Source: CAWDDG01 sp963801065 (GTDB lineage: Bacteria; Actinomycetota; Actinomycetes; Jiangellales; Jiangellaceae). From it: a stretch of 64,000 bases of DNA. A model generated the notes under the pieces. The model was not told where the DNA came from. It saw nothing but the letters and a program-made list of their open reading frames with translations, and made no database searches. The position numbers were made by a program, and so were the translations under genes. Numbering within the stretch: the stretch's first letter is position 1; every line of letters starts with the position of its first letter. Shown here piece by piece: positions 26,245 to 35,441 of this stretch. The DNA lies in contig CAWDDG010000008.1 in assembly GCA_963801065.1 (NCBI GenBank), forward strand, positions 310,001-374,000. Direction: 5' to 3'.

Positions 26245-26934
26245 GTGATCCACTTCGACAGCGTCACCAAGCTCTACCCGAGCCAGACGGCGGCGGCACT
26301 GCACGACCTGTCCGTCGAGGTCGAGAAGGGTGAGTTCGTCTTCCTCGTCGGTCCGTCCGGCTCCGGCAAGTCGACGTTCCTGCGCTTGGTGCTGAAAGAG
26401 GAACGGCCCACGTCAGGTCGCATCATGGTGGCCGGCAAGGACCTCCACCGGTTGTCGAACTGGAAGGTGCCGCAGCTGCGGCGACGGATCGGCACCGTCT
26501 TCCAGGACTTCCGGCTGCTGCCGAACAAGACCCTGTTCGAGAACGTTGCTTTCGCCCTGCAGGTCATCGGCAAGTCGCGCCGACAGATCAACCGGGACGT
26601 CCCCGCAGTACTCGACCTCGTGGGCCTGGACGGCAAGGAAGATCGACTCCCCGACCAGCTCTCCGGCGGTGAGCAGCAGCGGGTGGGGATCGCCCGTGCG
26701 TTCGTCAACCGGCCGCTGATCCTGCTGGCCGACGAGCCCACGGGTAACCTCGACCCCGGCACCAGCGTCGGGATCATGAAGCTCCTCGACCGGATCAACC
26801 GGACGGGGACCACCGTGGTCATGGCCACGCACGACCAGTCGATCGTCGACCAGATGCGCAAGCGCGTCATCGAGCTCGACGGCGGACGCCTGGTCCGCGA
26901 CCAGTCGCGGGGCGTCTACGGGTACACCCGGTAG
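26245..26934 (+). CDS. ftsE: Cell division ATP-binding protein FtsE
   Basis: 229 aa from GTG 26245 (VIHFDSVTKLYPSQ). ABC ATPase with Walker A GPSGSGKST, signature LSGGEQQR and Walker B ILLADEPTGNLD. With FtsX it transmits a division signal across the membrane to a peptidoglycan hydrolase. Followed 48 bp later by ftsX and then an M23 peptidase, the usual actinobacterial order. Confidence 0.97.
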   Translation: MIHFDSVTKLYPSQTAAALHDLSVEVEKGEFVFLVGPSGSGKSTFLRLVLKEERPTSGRIMVAGKDLHRLSNWKVPQLRRRIGTVFQDFRLLPNKTLFENVAFALQVIGKSRRQINRDVPAVLDLVGLDGKEDRLPDQLSGGEQQRVGIARAFVNRPLILLADEPTGNLDPGTSVGIMKLLDRINRTGTTVVMATHDQSIVDQMRKRVIELDGGRLVRDQSRGVYGYTR

Positions 26935-26982
26935 CGTCGGACGGTCGTCCGCTCACCCGAACCCGGACCTGCGAAGAGAGCG

Positions 26983-27885
26983 ATGCGCTTCCAATACGTC
27001 TTCTCCGAGATCATGACCGGCCTGCGCCGGAACCTCACGATGACCCTCGCGGTCGTCATCACGGTGGCGATCTCGATGGGCTTCCTCGGTACCGGGCTGC
27101 TCGTGCGCGCTCAAGCGAGCACGATGAAGGACTACTGGTACGACAAGATCGAGATCTCGGTCTTCATGTGCAACGAGTTCGACAAGGGCAGCGGCTGTGT
27201 TGACGGCCAGGTGACCGACGAGCAGAAGGCCACCATCGAGCAGACGCTGACGGCGCACCCGGAGGTGCGCCAGGTCTTCCCCGAGTCGCAGGAGCAGGCC
27301 TACGACCGCTTCCAGGAGCGGTTCCAGGACTCGATCGCCGACACCATCACTCCGGAACAGCTCCAGGAGTCGTTCCGGGTCGAGTTGCGCAACCCCGAGC
27401 GGTTCGAGGGAGTGGTGTCGGCCGTGGCCGGCCTGCCGGGCGTTCACCAGGTGGTCGACCAGCGGGAGCTGCTCGAACCGTTCTTCAACGTGCTCAACAG
27501 CCTGCAGGTAGCCGCGGCCGCGATCACCGGGATCATGGTGGTGGCGGCCGTCCTGTTGATCGCGAACACGATCCGGCTGGCCGCCTTCAGCCGCCGGCGC
27601 GAGACCGGCATCATGCGGCTGGTCGGCGCCTCGAACTTCTACATCCAGCTCCCGTTCATCCTCGAGGCAGCCATCGCAGGCGTCGTCGGGGCCATCCTGG
27701 CCGCCATCGGCATCGTCCTGGTCAAGGCGCTGTTCATCGACGGAAAGATGGCGGAGGCGCTCCAGTTCGTGGCCTGGGTCAACTGGGTGGACACGTTGAA
27801 GGTTCTGCCCTGGCTCCTGGTCGCCGGCGTGGTGTTGACGGCGGTGGCCGCGTTCGTGACGCTCCGGCGCTACCTGCGCGTCTAG
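26983..27885 (+). CDS. ftsX: Cell division permease-like protein FtsX
   Basis: 300 aa. One N-terminal helix (LTMTLAVVITVAISMGFLGT), a large extracytoplasmic loop (residues about 50-170, with the pair VFMCNEFDKGSGCVD likely disulfide-bonded) and three C-terminal helices including AAAITGIMVVAAVLLIANTI, followed by RRRETGIMRLVGAS. This is the type-VII ABC (MacB-like) topology of FtsX. The loop contacts the peptidoglycan hydrolase, probably the M23 protein encoded next. Confidence 0.97.
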   Translation: MRFQYVFSEIMTGLRRNLTMTLAVVITVAISMGFLGTGLLVRAQASTMKDYWYDKIEISVFMCNEFDKGSGCVDGQVTDEQKATIEQTLTAHPEVRQVFPESQEQAYDRFQERFQDSIADTITPEQLQESFRVELRNPERFEGVVSAVAGLPGVHQVVDQRELLEPFFNVLNSLQVAAAAITGIMVVAAVLLIANTIRLAAFSRRRETGIMRLVGASNFYIQLPFILEAAIAGVVGAILAAIGIVLVKALFIDGKMAEALQFVAWVNWVDTLKVLPWLLVAGVVLTAVAAFVTLRRYLRV

Positions 27886-27953
27886 CTCGAAGCCTCCCCA
27901 CACCGCCGGCCAAGGTGTACCGTCCTGTGCGTGGTGGTACGTAAGGGACTGTT

Positions 27954-29378
27954 GTGACGAGTGTGACTCGCGCCCGCCATGCTCGCGCTCGTCGTCGGCG
28001 GCCGGGCTCGTCCTGGCCGCGCTCAACCCGGCCTGGGCGTCCGATCCGGAGGACCGCAAGCGCCAGGTCGAGCAGCAGCTCGAACAGGCGCAGTCCGAGC
28101 TGCACCAGTCCACCCAGGCGCTGAACCAGGCGACCGAGTCCTTCGAATCCGCCCAGGCCCAGCTGCCGACCGCCGAACGGGCTCTGGCAGACGCCGAGCA
28201 GGCGCTGGCGGCGGCGCAGACCCGGCTGGCCGAGGCTCGCAGCGAGCTGGCGGCGGCGAAGGCGGCCGACGCCGCCGCCGCCGAGAAGCTCGCCGCCGCC
28301 GAGCAGCGCGTCCGCGACCAGGAGGCCAGGATCGCGGAGGTCACGGCCCGCATCGACGGCAAGCGCGCCTCGATGAGCCAGGTGGCCGTCCAGGCATACC
28401 AGCAGGGCGCCATGGGGCAGCTGCTCAACCTGGCGACCGTGCTCGAGGCCGACGACCTGCAGGACTTCACCGCTCGCATGGCCTATGCACAGTCCGTGAT
28501 CAACGCCGAGGACACCATCCTCACCGGCCTCAAGGAGGACCGCGCCGACCTGGCCAACGAGCGCGTGATCCTCGAAGAGCTCCGCGAGGAGGCTCGGCGG
28601 CTTCGCGAGGAGGCCGCCAAGCGACTTGCCGAGACCAAGGAACTGGAGGCGGCGGCGCGTGCGGCTGCCGAGCAGGCGGCGCAGAGGGAGCAGGACGCTC
28701 GTGCGGCGAAGGCTGCCGTCGATGCGCCTGGTCGGTCAGCGCACGTCGGCGGTCCAGGCCGCGCAGCAGGCCGAGGCCGACGACGCGACGCAGTACGCGG
28801 CGCTCGAGGCCGAACGCGACCGGATCGACGCCGAGATCGCCGAGATCGCCCGCAAGGCACGCGCGGAGCGCGAGGAGCGGGAGCGCAGGGCGCGAGCCGC
28901 CGCGCAGTCCTCGTCCGGCTCGACGTCGTCCGGCGACTCCGGCAGTGGGTCGACCGATGGCTCCGGCAGTGGGTCGTCCGGTGGCGGCTCGTCGTCGACG
29001 CTCGGATACCCCGTCGCGAACCCGTACGTCACCTCGTCGTACGGCATGCGGGTCCACCCCGTGACCGGGGTCTACAAGCTGCACGACGGCACCGACTTCC
29101 GCGCCTACTGCGGGACGTCGATCCGCGCCTCGGCCGCCGGCACCGTTCAATGGGCGCGGTATCGCGGCGGGTACGGCAACCAGGTGCTCGTGGATCACGG
29201 CTCGCCGTTCATGACGTCGTACAGTCATCTCTCCCGCTTCGCGGTGTCGTCCGGCGAGCGGGTCGCCAAGGGCGAGGTCATCGGCTACTCGGGTTCGACG
29301 GGCTACTCGACGGCCTGCCACCTGCATTTCATGGTCTACGTCGACGGGATCCGCACGAACCCGATGCGCTACCTGTGA
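27954..29378 (+). CDS. Coiled-coil M23-family peptidoglycan hydrolase, three +1 frameshifts
   Basis: Removing single extra bases near 27978, near 28000 and at 28727 yields 474 codons including stop. The N-terminus then reads as a signal peptide (MLALVV then AAGLVLAALNPAWA). Residues about 40-270 are a long Glu/Ala/Gln-rich coiled coil (QLEQAQSELHQSTQALNQAT), followed by a Ser/Gly linker (SGDSGSGSTDGSGSGSSGGG) and a C-terminal LytM/M23 domain with HDGTDF and HLHF zinc ligands. The layout is that of EnvC/CwlO-type FtsEX-controlled hydrolases or activators, consistent with its place directly after ftsX. Start could be GTG 27954 or ATG 27979. Confidence 0.85.
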
Positions 29379-29411
29379 ACCGGGGCTCGCCCCCATGAGA
29401 TCCTGACCCGT

Positions 29412-29885
29412 ATGGCGAGGGAGCGTGGTCGCAGGCTGGTGGCGCAGAACCGGAAGGCGCGCCACGACTACCACGTCGACTCGACCTACGAGGCGGGGCT
29501 CGTCCTGACCGGCACCGAGGTCAAGTCGCTGCGGGCCGGTCGCGCCTCACTGGTCGACGGGTTCGCCGAGGTGCGGGACGGCGAGGTCTGGCTCCGCAAC
29601 GTGCACATCCCCGAGTACGACCAGGGCACCTGGACGAACCACGAGCCACGGCGACCTCGCAAGCTGCTCATGCGTCGCGACGAGATCAGCCGGCTGATCG
29701 GCAAGACCCGGGAGAAGGGCTTCACGCTCGTGCCGCTCTCGCTGTACTTCTCCGACGGCTACGCGAAGGTCGAGCTGGCGCTGGCCCGCGGCAAGAAGTC
29801 CTACGACAAGCGGCACGCGCTGGCCGAGAAGCAGGCGAAGCGCGAGGCCGAGCGGGCGGTCGCACGGGCCCGCCGGGGCGACTGA
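29412..29885 (+). CDS. smpB: SsrA-binding protein SmpB
   Basis: 157 aa. Binds the tRNA-like domain of tmRNA and delivers it to stalled ribosomes. The conserved LVAQNRKARHDYHVDSTYEA, GTEVKSLRAGRASLVDGF and C-terminal RGKKSYDKRHALAEKQAKRE are all present. The ssrA gene itself lies 3.1 kb downstream. Confidence 0.97.
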   Translation: MARERGRRLVAQNRKARHDYHVDSTYEAGLVLTGTEVKSLRAGRASLVDGFAEVRDGEVWLRNVHIPEYDQGTWTNHEPRRPRKLLMRRDEISRLIGKTREKGFTLVPLSLYFSDGYAKVELALARGKKSYDKRHALAEKQAKREAERAVARARRGD

Positions 29886-29890
29886 CCCGC

Positions 29891-30859
29891 GTGCGGGGCT
29901 TGATCGCAGTCACCCTTGCGGCGCTCCTGGTGCCGGCCGGCTGCTCCGGTGAGGACCCCGAGCCAACGGCCAGTGCATCGCCGACCGCGACGCCGGTTCT
30001 GCCCCTCTCCGGGCTGCCCGCGCCCGACGGCGTACCTGACCGGCCGGCACTGGTCGTGAAGGTCGACAACACGGGGAGCTCGCGGCCGCAGCTGGGACTC
30101 TCGTCGGCCGACCTGGTCGTGGAGGAGCTGGTCGAGGGCGGGCTGACCCGGCTCGCCGCCATGTTCCACTCGACGCTTCCTGCCGTCGTCGGCCCGGTCC
30201 GGTCGGTGCGGACGACGGACATCGGCATCGTCGCGCCCACCGGGGGAGTGCTGGTGGCGTCCGGGGGTGCGGGTCGCGTCCTCGCCGCCATCGACGCGGC
30301 CGGCATCCCTGTGCTGACCGAAGGAGACGCCGGGTTGTCGCGGGACCGATCCCGTCCGGCGCCGTACAACGTCATGCTCGACCCGGCCGCGGCGGTCGCG
30401 GGCGGGACCGATCTAGCGGCACCGATGGGGCCCTACCTGCCGTGGGCGACGCCGGAGATGCCACCGCCGGCGGGAGTACCGGCAAACTCGGCCGCGGTGA
30501 CGTTCTCCGGCGGGCACACGACCAGGTGGCGATGGGTGGACGGCACCTGGAGCCGCACCGACGACCTGGCCGAACCGGGCGACGAGTTCCGCCCCGCGAG
30601 CCTGCTCGTGCTCCGGGTGACCACCCGCGACGCCGGCTATCTCGACCCCGCGGGCAACCCGGTGCCCGAGACCGTCCTGGAGGGATCCGGAGAGGCACTC
30701 CTGTTGACCAGCGGGCAGCTCCTCGATGGCCGCTGGTCCAAGGCCGACGCCGCGTCAGCGCTACAGCTGACCGACCTCGCCGGTGCAGAGCTGGTCGTGC
30801 CACCAGGCCGGACCTGGATCGGGCTCGTTCCCGAGGCGGGCGCGGTCGAGACGGGCTGA
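29891..30859 (+). CDS. DUF3048 (YerB-like) lipoprotein
   Basis: 322 aa from GTG 29891. The N-terminus is a lipoprotein signal (LIAVTLAALLVPAGC, lipobox VPAGC with Cys18), followed by a Pro/Thr/Ser linker. The DUF3048 core shows RPALVVKVDNTGSSRPQLGL and VVEELVEGGLTRLAAMFHST and RSVRTTD. YerB-type lipoproteins are surface proteins of unclear function. It starts 5 bp after smpB. Confidence 0.9.
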   Translation: MRGLIAVTLAALLVPAGCSGEDPEPTASASPTATPVLPLSGLPAPDGVPDRPALVVKVDNTGSSRPQLGLSSADLVVEELVEGGLTRLAAMFHSTLPAVVGPVRSVRTTDIGIVAPTGGVLVASGGAGRVLAAIDAAGIPVLTEGDAGLSRDRSRPAPYNVMLDPAAAVAGGTDLAAPMGPYLPWATPEMPPPAGVPANSAAVTFSGGHTTRWRWVDGTWSRTDDLAEPGDEFRPASLLVLRVTTRDAGYLDPAGNPVPETVLEGSGEALLLTSGQLLDGRWSKADAASALQLTDLAGAELVVPPGRTWIGLVPEAGAVETG

Positions 30860-30905
30860 CCACGGCTCAGCCGCGGCGATCGCGAGGGTGAGTGGAGCGG
30901 AGAGC

Positions 30906-32816
30906 TCACCGGATGAAGCGGTGGACGTCTGAGGACCCGGCCGTACTGGAGGCGTCGGCGATCCAGGGGCCGGTGCCCTCGGTCGGGTCGAGGACGTCGG
31001 CCTCGAACCAGGTGTGCCGGCCCTCGAGAACCGCCTTGGCGAGCCGCTCGTCCGCCGAGTCGGTGTTGCGCCAGAGCGCGTCGAAGAGCCGCTCCGTGCG
31101 CAGCCTTGACTGCTGGCAGAACACGTCGGCCAGCTCGGCACCACGGCCGTCGCCCTGCCCACGCAGCATCTGGGCGCGTACGCAGCTCGCAGCCATCGCG
31201 AACAACTCGGCGCCGATGTCGACCACGCGGGCGAGGAAGCCCTGCTTGCGCTCGAGGCCGGCCTGCCAGCGGGCCATCCCGTAGAACGTCTGCCGCGCCA
31301 GCTTGCGCGACGCGCGCTCCACGTAGCGCAGGTGTGGCGCGAGCGTCCCGAACTCGGCGTACGACGTCGGCACCTGTCCCCTGCCGGCGACGAGCTGCGG
31401 CAGCCAGCGGGCATAGAACCCGGTGGCCTTGGCGGCCGCCCGGGCCTTGCCGGCGAGATCGACGTCGGGATCGACGACGTCGCCGGCCGCCTGCAGGTGG
31501 GCGTCGACGGCCTCGCGGGCGATGAGCAGGTGCATGATCTCCGTCGAGCCTTCGAAGATCCGGTTGATCCGGAGGTCGCGCAGGATCTGTTCGGCGGGTA
31601 CGGCACGCTCGCCGCGGGCCCGCAGCGACTCGCCCGTCTCGTAGCCCCTGCCGCCGCGGATCTGCACGAGCTCGTCGGCGACCAGCCAGGACATCTCGCT
31701 CGACCACAGCTTGGCGATGGCAGCCTCGATCCGGATGTCGTGGCCGCCGGCGTCGGCGAGATGGGCGGACAGGTCGAGGGCGGCCTCCTGCGCGTAGGCG
31801 GTGGCGGCGATGAAGGAGACCTTGTGCGCGACGGCGGCATGCCGGCCGACCGGCCTTCCCCACTGGACTCGCGCGGCGGACCACTCGCGGGCGATCTTGA
31901 GGCACCATTTCGAGGCCCCCGTGCACAGGGCCGGAATCGAGAGCCGTCCGGTGTTGAGGGTCGTCAGCGCGATCTTGAGGCCGTCGCCTTCTCGGGCCAG
32001 CCGGTTCTCGGCAGGGACGCGGACCTTCTCCAACCGGGTGAGGCCGTTCTCGATGCCCTTGAGGCCCATGAACGCGTTGCGCCGCTCGACGGTGATGCCC
32101 GGCGACGCGGCCTCCACGACGAACGCGGTGATACCGCCGCGCCCTCCGTCATGCTCCGGAACACGCGCCATCACGACGAGCAGCTCGGCGATGACGCCAT
32201 TCGTCGTCCACAGCTTGAGGCCGTCGATCTCGTACGCCGCGCCGCCGTCGACCGGCGTCGCGGTAGCCGCGAGCCGGGCCGGGTCGGAGCCGACGTCGGG
32301 CTCGGTGAGCAGGAAGGCGCTGATCGCGCCCTGCGCGCAACGGGGGAGGAACGCCTGCTTCTGCGCCTCGGTACCGAACTGCTTGACGGGCTCGGGCACG
32401 CCGATCGACTGGTGCGCCGACACGAGGGCCCCGACGGACGGATGGACGGCGCCGAGCAGCATGAGGGCGCGGTTGTACCCGACCTGCGAGAGCCCGACGC
32501 CGCCGTAGCGGCGGGGAATCTTCATGCCGAAGACGCCGAGCCTGGCCAGTGCTTTCAGGTACTCGTCGGGGATTCGCGACTCGCGCTCGATGACCGCGCC
32601 GTCGAGCTCGCTCTCGCACAGCACCCGCAGCTCGGCGAGGAACGCGCTGGTGCGGGACTCGTCGTCCGGGCTCTGGCTCGGGTGGGGGTGGATGAGGTCG
32701 AGCCGGAACCTGCCGAGGTACAGCTCCTTCGCGAACGACGGCTGCCGCCACTCCGTCTGGCGGGCGGCCTCGGCCACCCGCCGGGCTTCCCGTTCGTCCA
32801 CCTGCGTCGTCGTCAT
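30906..32816 (-). CDS. Long-chain acyl-CoA dehydrogenase (VLCAD/ACAD9-like FadE)
   Basis: 636 aa, longer than the roughly 380-aa medium- and short-chain enzymes and with the extra C-terminal domain of VLCAD-like proteins. FAD and substrate regions are seen as FLLTEPDVGSDPARLAATAT, LKLWTTNGVIAELLVVMARV, FMGLKGIENGLTRLEKVRVP and RDLRINRIFEGSTEIMHLLI. It introduces the alpha-beta double bond in fatty acyl-CoA at the start of beta-oxidation. A tandem palindrome just upstream suggests TetR-type control by a fatty-acid regulator. Confidence 0.93.
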   Translation of the reverse strand: MTTTQVDEREARRVAEAARQTEWRQPSFAKELYLGRFRLDLIHPHPSQSPDDESRTSAFLAELRVLCESELDGAVIERESRIPDEYLKALARLGVFGMKIPRRYGGVGLSQVGYNRALMLLGAVHPSVGALVSAHQSIGVPEPVKQFGTEAQKQAFLPRCAQGAISAFLLTEPDVGSDPARLAATATPVDGGAAYEIDGLKLWTTNGVIAELLVVMARVPEHDGGRGGITAFVVEAASPGITVERRNAFMGLKGIENGLTRLEKVRVPAENRLAREGDGLKIALTTLNTGRLSIPALCTGASKWCLKIAREWSAARVQWGRPVGRHAAVAHKVSFIAATAYAQEAALDLSAHLADAGGHDIRIEAAIAKLWSSEMSWLVADELVQIRGGRGYETGESLRARGERAVPAEQILRDLRINRIFEGSTEIMHLLIAREAVDAHLQAAGDVVDPDVDLAGKARAAAKATGFYARWLPQLVAGRGQVPTSYAEFGTLAPHLRYVERASRKLARQTFYGMARWQAGLERKQGFLARVVDIGAELFAMAASCVRAQMLRGQGDGRGAELADVFCQQSRLRTERLFDALWRNTDSADERLAKAVLEGRHTWFEADVLDPTEGTGPWIADASSTAGSSDVHRFIR

Positions 32817-32836
32817 CGCCCTCCCTCGGACGGATT

Positions 32837-32867
32837 AGCTACTCACCAGTGTTACCCACGAGTAGCT
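32837..32867 (-). promoter_or_regulatory. Inverted repeat upstream of acyl-CoA dehydrogenase, likely TetR-type operator
   Basis: AGCTACTC (32837-32844) and GAGTAGCT (32860-32867) form an exact 8-bp inverted repeat 20 bp upstream of the start codon. Inside it, TACTCACCAGTG and TACCCACGAGTAG are two related half-overlapping sites of the TACTnnCnAGTA kind, a pattern seen for TetR-type fatty-acid regulators. The identity of the regulator is inferred. Confidence 0.5.
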
Positions 32868-32923
32868 GCGAAGGGAACCCCGTCCGGGCGTCGTCTTCGT
32901 TTGCGAAGAGCGGCCGGTTAGTC

Positions 32924-32950
32924 GGGAATCTCCCTGGTTGGCCGGGCGTT
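32924..32950 (+). promoter_or_regulatory. SigR/SigH-type promoter of ssrA
   Basis: GGGAAT (32924-32929), 18 bases, then GTT (32948-32950): an exact match to the GGGAAT-N18-GTT promoter of the actinobacterial thiol-stress sigma factor SigR/SigH. Transcription would start near 32957, about 60 bases before the mature tmRNA 5' end. The same exact motif precedes trxA in this window. Confidence 0.65.
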
Positions 32951-33015
32951 GAAGCCTGTAGCCTGGACGGGCTGCGCGAGCACGCCAGCCCGTTCGGGCG
33001 TTGACAACTCAACAT

Positions 33016-33387
33016 GGGGGTGAACGGTTTCGACTTCGTTCGTCGAACCAGGGGAAGCGGGCCGAGGATGTCGCGTGATCTCGTAAACCAGCGCGGCAAA
33101 CGTTACAAGTGCCAACGCTAAGCGCACTGACTTCGCTCTCGCCGCCTGAGGCAGAGCACTGAAGTCTGTCGACCCGGGGATGCTTCCGCCCCGGTGTTCG
33201 GCATCAGCTAGGAAGCTCCACCTGCCGGTACGGTCGCGGGACCGGCAGGGACACCTACGCGACTGGGCTCGTCACGGTGAACTCGCCTGCATGATCACCG
33301 GAGCCGAGTAGAGGCAGCGCAGGCTGCGCCCGGAGAAGCCCTGGCGAAGCGTCGAAGGACCCGGGTTCGATTCCCGGCACCTCCACC
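33016..33387 (+). ncRNA. ssrA: Transfer-messenger RNA (tmRNA)
   Basis: The 5' GGGGGUG (33016-33022) pairs with CACCUCC (33378-33384) as the acceptor stem, including the G-U wobble typical of tmRNA. The T-arm CCGGGTTCGATTCCCGG (33361-33377) is perfect. The reading frame from the GCA resume codon at 33096 to TGA 33147-33149 encodes the tag ANVTSANAKRTDFALAA (17 aa). After the discriminator A, CC is encoded and the terminal A would be added. About 372 nt, normal size. It rescues stalled ribosomes with SmpB. Confidence 0.95.
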
Positions 33388-33390
33388 GAT

Positions 33391-33433
33391 GACGAAGCCG
33401 CGGGTCAGAGTGTTCTGGCCGGCGGCTTTCGTC
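33391..33433 (+). terminator. Long stem-loop after tmRNA
   Basis: GACGAAGCCGC (33391-33401) pairs with GCGGCTTTCGTC (33422-33433) apart from one bulged T, and the flanking CCGAT/ATCGG can extend the stem. There is no U-run, as is common for actinobacterial terminators. It begins directly at the tmRNA 3' end. Confidence 0.6.
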
Positions 33434-33453
33434 GTATCGGGAAGGACGGCGAG

Positions 33454-33735
33454 ATGAGAGGCGACCGGGTAGAGATCGTCATCGATGCCGGGGCCGGTAC
33501 CCGCACGTACCAGGTCGTCGCCACCCGGGCCGGCCGTCGAGTCGAGATCACCCAGGGTCGCGGCGTCGTCGAGGTGACCGAGGTCACCAGGGGCGGCACG
33601 CCGGTGCGGACGGCCCGGTTCATGGCGTCCCGGGTGCTCGCGCTCGTCGAACATCCAGCGGGTCGCCAGGGGTCGGTGTCCGAGCCGGCGGTGGACGGCC
33701 CTGTCGGGACGGTCGGGCAAGATGGGCGACCGTGA
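33454..33735 (+). CDS. Small hypothetical protein upstream of DUF885 gene
   Basis: 93 aa from ATG 33454, overlapping the DUF885 start by 4 bp (GTGA). The first 70 residues have alternating strand-like composition (VEIVIDAGAGTRTYQVVATR, GVVEVTEVTRGG) and end in VLALVEHPAG; the tail is low complexity. I do not recognise a family. The overlap and the codon use support a real gene. Confidence 0.6.
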   Translation: MRGDRVEIVIDAGAGTRTYQVVATRAGRRVEITQGRGVVEVTEVTRGGTPVRTARFMASRVLALVEHPAGRQGSVSEPAVDGPVGTVGQDGRP

Positions 33736-35417
33736 CCGCTTCTGACGATCTCCGCGCCGTCGCCGACGACTACTGGGAGGCCAAGCTCGAGGCCAGCCCG
33801 CTCTTTGCGTCATTTCTCGGCGACCACCGTTACGACGACCGCGCCGACGACCTCTCCGCCGCGGCGGAACAGCGGCTGCGGTCTCGCTGGGTCGAGCTGC
33901 ATGACCTCGCGGCGGCGCTCCCGGCGGATGCGCTCGACGACACCGACCAGGTCACCCGCGACCTGCTGGTCGACGAGCTCGACGACGCAGTTCGGGTCCT
34001 CGACCTCAGGCTGATCGAGCTCTCGTCGGACCAGATGCAGGGCGTCCACGCTGGCCTGTTGATCACCGCGGCGCAGCTGCGGGCCCCCCAGCCCGAGCAT
34101 GCCCAGATGGCCCTGACCCGGATCGCCGAGCTGGGCCGCATGCTCGACCAGGGGGCCGGCCGCTACCGCGAGGGTCTGGCGGCCGGTCGCACGCCGGCGC
34201 TGATCAACGTCTCCCGGTCACTGCACCAGGTATCCGGGTATTTGAGCACGCCGCTCGACACCGACCCGTTCGTCAACCTGACCGGTCCAGAGGGCTGGGA
34301 CGGCACCGACGCGTGGCGCGCGCAGATGTCCGAGGCCGTGCGCGACGTGCTGCGGCCGGCCTTCGCGCGTTACCGCGACGTGTTCGCGACAGAGCTGGCG
34401 CCCGCCGCGCGGCCCGACGACCGTCCCGGTCTGTGCCACCTCGCCGACGGCGAGGAGCTCTACCAGGCCCTGATCGAGCTCCACACCGGACTTCCGCTGA
34501 CGGCTGCCGAACTGCACGAGATCGGCCTCGAAGAAGCCACCAAGAGCCTGCCGGCGGAGTTCGCCGAGGTCGGCGCGCGGGCGTTCGGCACACCCGAGAT
34601 CGGCGCGATCTTCGCCGAGCTGCTCGACGATCCGGAGCTCCGCTACCGCGACGGCGACGAGATCGTCGCGCACGCGCAGCGCTGTCTGGAGGCGGCCACG
34701 GCCGCCATCGACGACTGGTTCGGCATCCTTCCGCAGGCACCGTGCGTCCTGACGCCGGTGCCCGACTACCTGGCGGCCGATGTGCCGCCCGCCTACTACA
34801 CGCCCCCGACACCCGACGGCAGCCGGCCGGGGGAGTACCACGTCAACCTGTACGAGCCCACCGAACGTGGCCGCGCGTCGACGGCCTCGATCGCCTTCCA
34901 CGAGGCGATCCCCGGGCATCACCTGCAGCTGGCCATCGCCACCGAGCGCACCGATCTGCCGTCGTTCCGCCGGATGTCGTTGGGTCACACGGCATTCGTC
35001 GAGGGCTGGGCGCTCTACACCGAGCGCCTCGCCGACGAGATGGGGCTGTACGAGAGCGATCTCGACCGGCTCGGCATGCTCTCGTCCGACGTGTGGCGGG
35101 CATGCCGGCTCGTTGTCGACACCGGGCTGCACGCGATGGGGTGGACCCGCCAGCAGGCCATTGACTTCATGGTCGAGCACATGCCGGTCGACCTCGAAAC
35201 GATCACCGTGGAGGTCGACCGCTACATCGGCATGCCCGGTCAAGCGCTGGCGTACAAGGTCGGTCAGCGCGAGATCCTGCGGCTGCGTGACGAGGCCAGG
35301 GCGACCCTGGGCGACCGGTTCGACATCAAGGGCTTCCACGACGCCGCGCTGGGGGCAGCGACGATCAGCCTGCCCGTGTTGCGCCGCCGGATCGCCAGTT
35401 GGGTGGCGTCTGCCTGA
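33732..35417 (+). CDS. DUF885 family putative metal-dependent carboxypeptidase-like protein
   Basis: 561 aa from GTG 33732. The central FHEAIPGHHLQLAIATE (about residue 390) contains HEAIPGHH, the zinc-binding type motif of DUF885, and is followed by GWALYTERLADEMGLY with the third ligand region. Lack of a signal peptide places it in the cytoplasm. The family is predicted to consist of metallopeptidases, with poor experimental support, so the activity is inferred. Confidence 0.9.
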   Translation: MTASDDLRAVADDYWEAKLEASPLFASFLGDHRYDDRADDLSAAAEQRLRSRWVELHDLAAALPADALDDTDQVTRDLLVDELDDAVRVLDLRLIELSSDQMQGVHAGLLITAAQLRAPQPEHAQMALTRIAELGRMLDQGAGRYREGLAAGRTPALINVSRSLHQVSGYLSTPLDTDPFVNLTGPEGWDGTDAWRAQMSEAVRDVLRPAFARYRDVFATELAPAARPDDRPGLCHLADGEELYQALIELHTGLPLTAAELHEIGLEEATKSLPAEFAEVGARAFGTPEIGAIFAELLDDPELRYRDGDEIVAHAQRCLEAATAAIDDWFGILPQAPCVLTPVPDYLAADVPPAYYTPPTPDGSRPGEYHVNLYEPTERGRASTASIAFHEAIPGHHLQLAIATERTDLPSFRRMSLGHTAFVEGWALYTERLADEMGLYESDLDRLGMLSSDVWRACRLVVDTGLHAMGWTRQQAIDFMVEHMPVDLETITVEVDRYIGMPGQALAYKVGQREILRLRDEARATLGDRFDIKGFHDAALGAATISLPVLRRRIASWVASA

Positions 35418-35425
35418 GCACCGGG

Positions 35426-35441
35426 TGTGACCCGCGTCACA
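35426..35441 (+). promoter_or_regulatory. Perfect CRP/GlxR-type site TGTGA-N6-TCACA
   Basis: TGTGACCCGCGTCACA is the exact symmetric consensus of CRP-family regulators, 183 bp upstream of the second M23 gene. Mycobacterial CRP and corynebacterial GlxR use this sequence, partly at cell-wall hydrolase and rpf genes. A further short palindrome CACGAC-GGAT-GTCGTG lies 6 bp downstream. No known riboswitch was recognised in the 206-bp gap. Confidence 0.7.

Noticed and set aside
33355..33387. tRNA gene (T-loop GGTTCGATTCC)
   Set aside because: This is the tRNA-like 3' end of tmRNA; no D-arm or anticodon arm precedes it, and the 5' acceptor strand lies 360 bases upstream.
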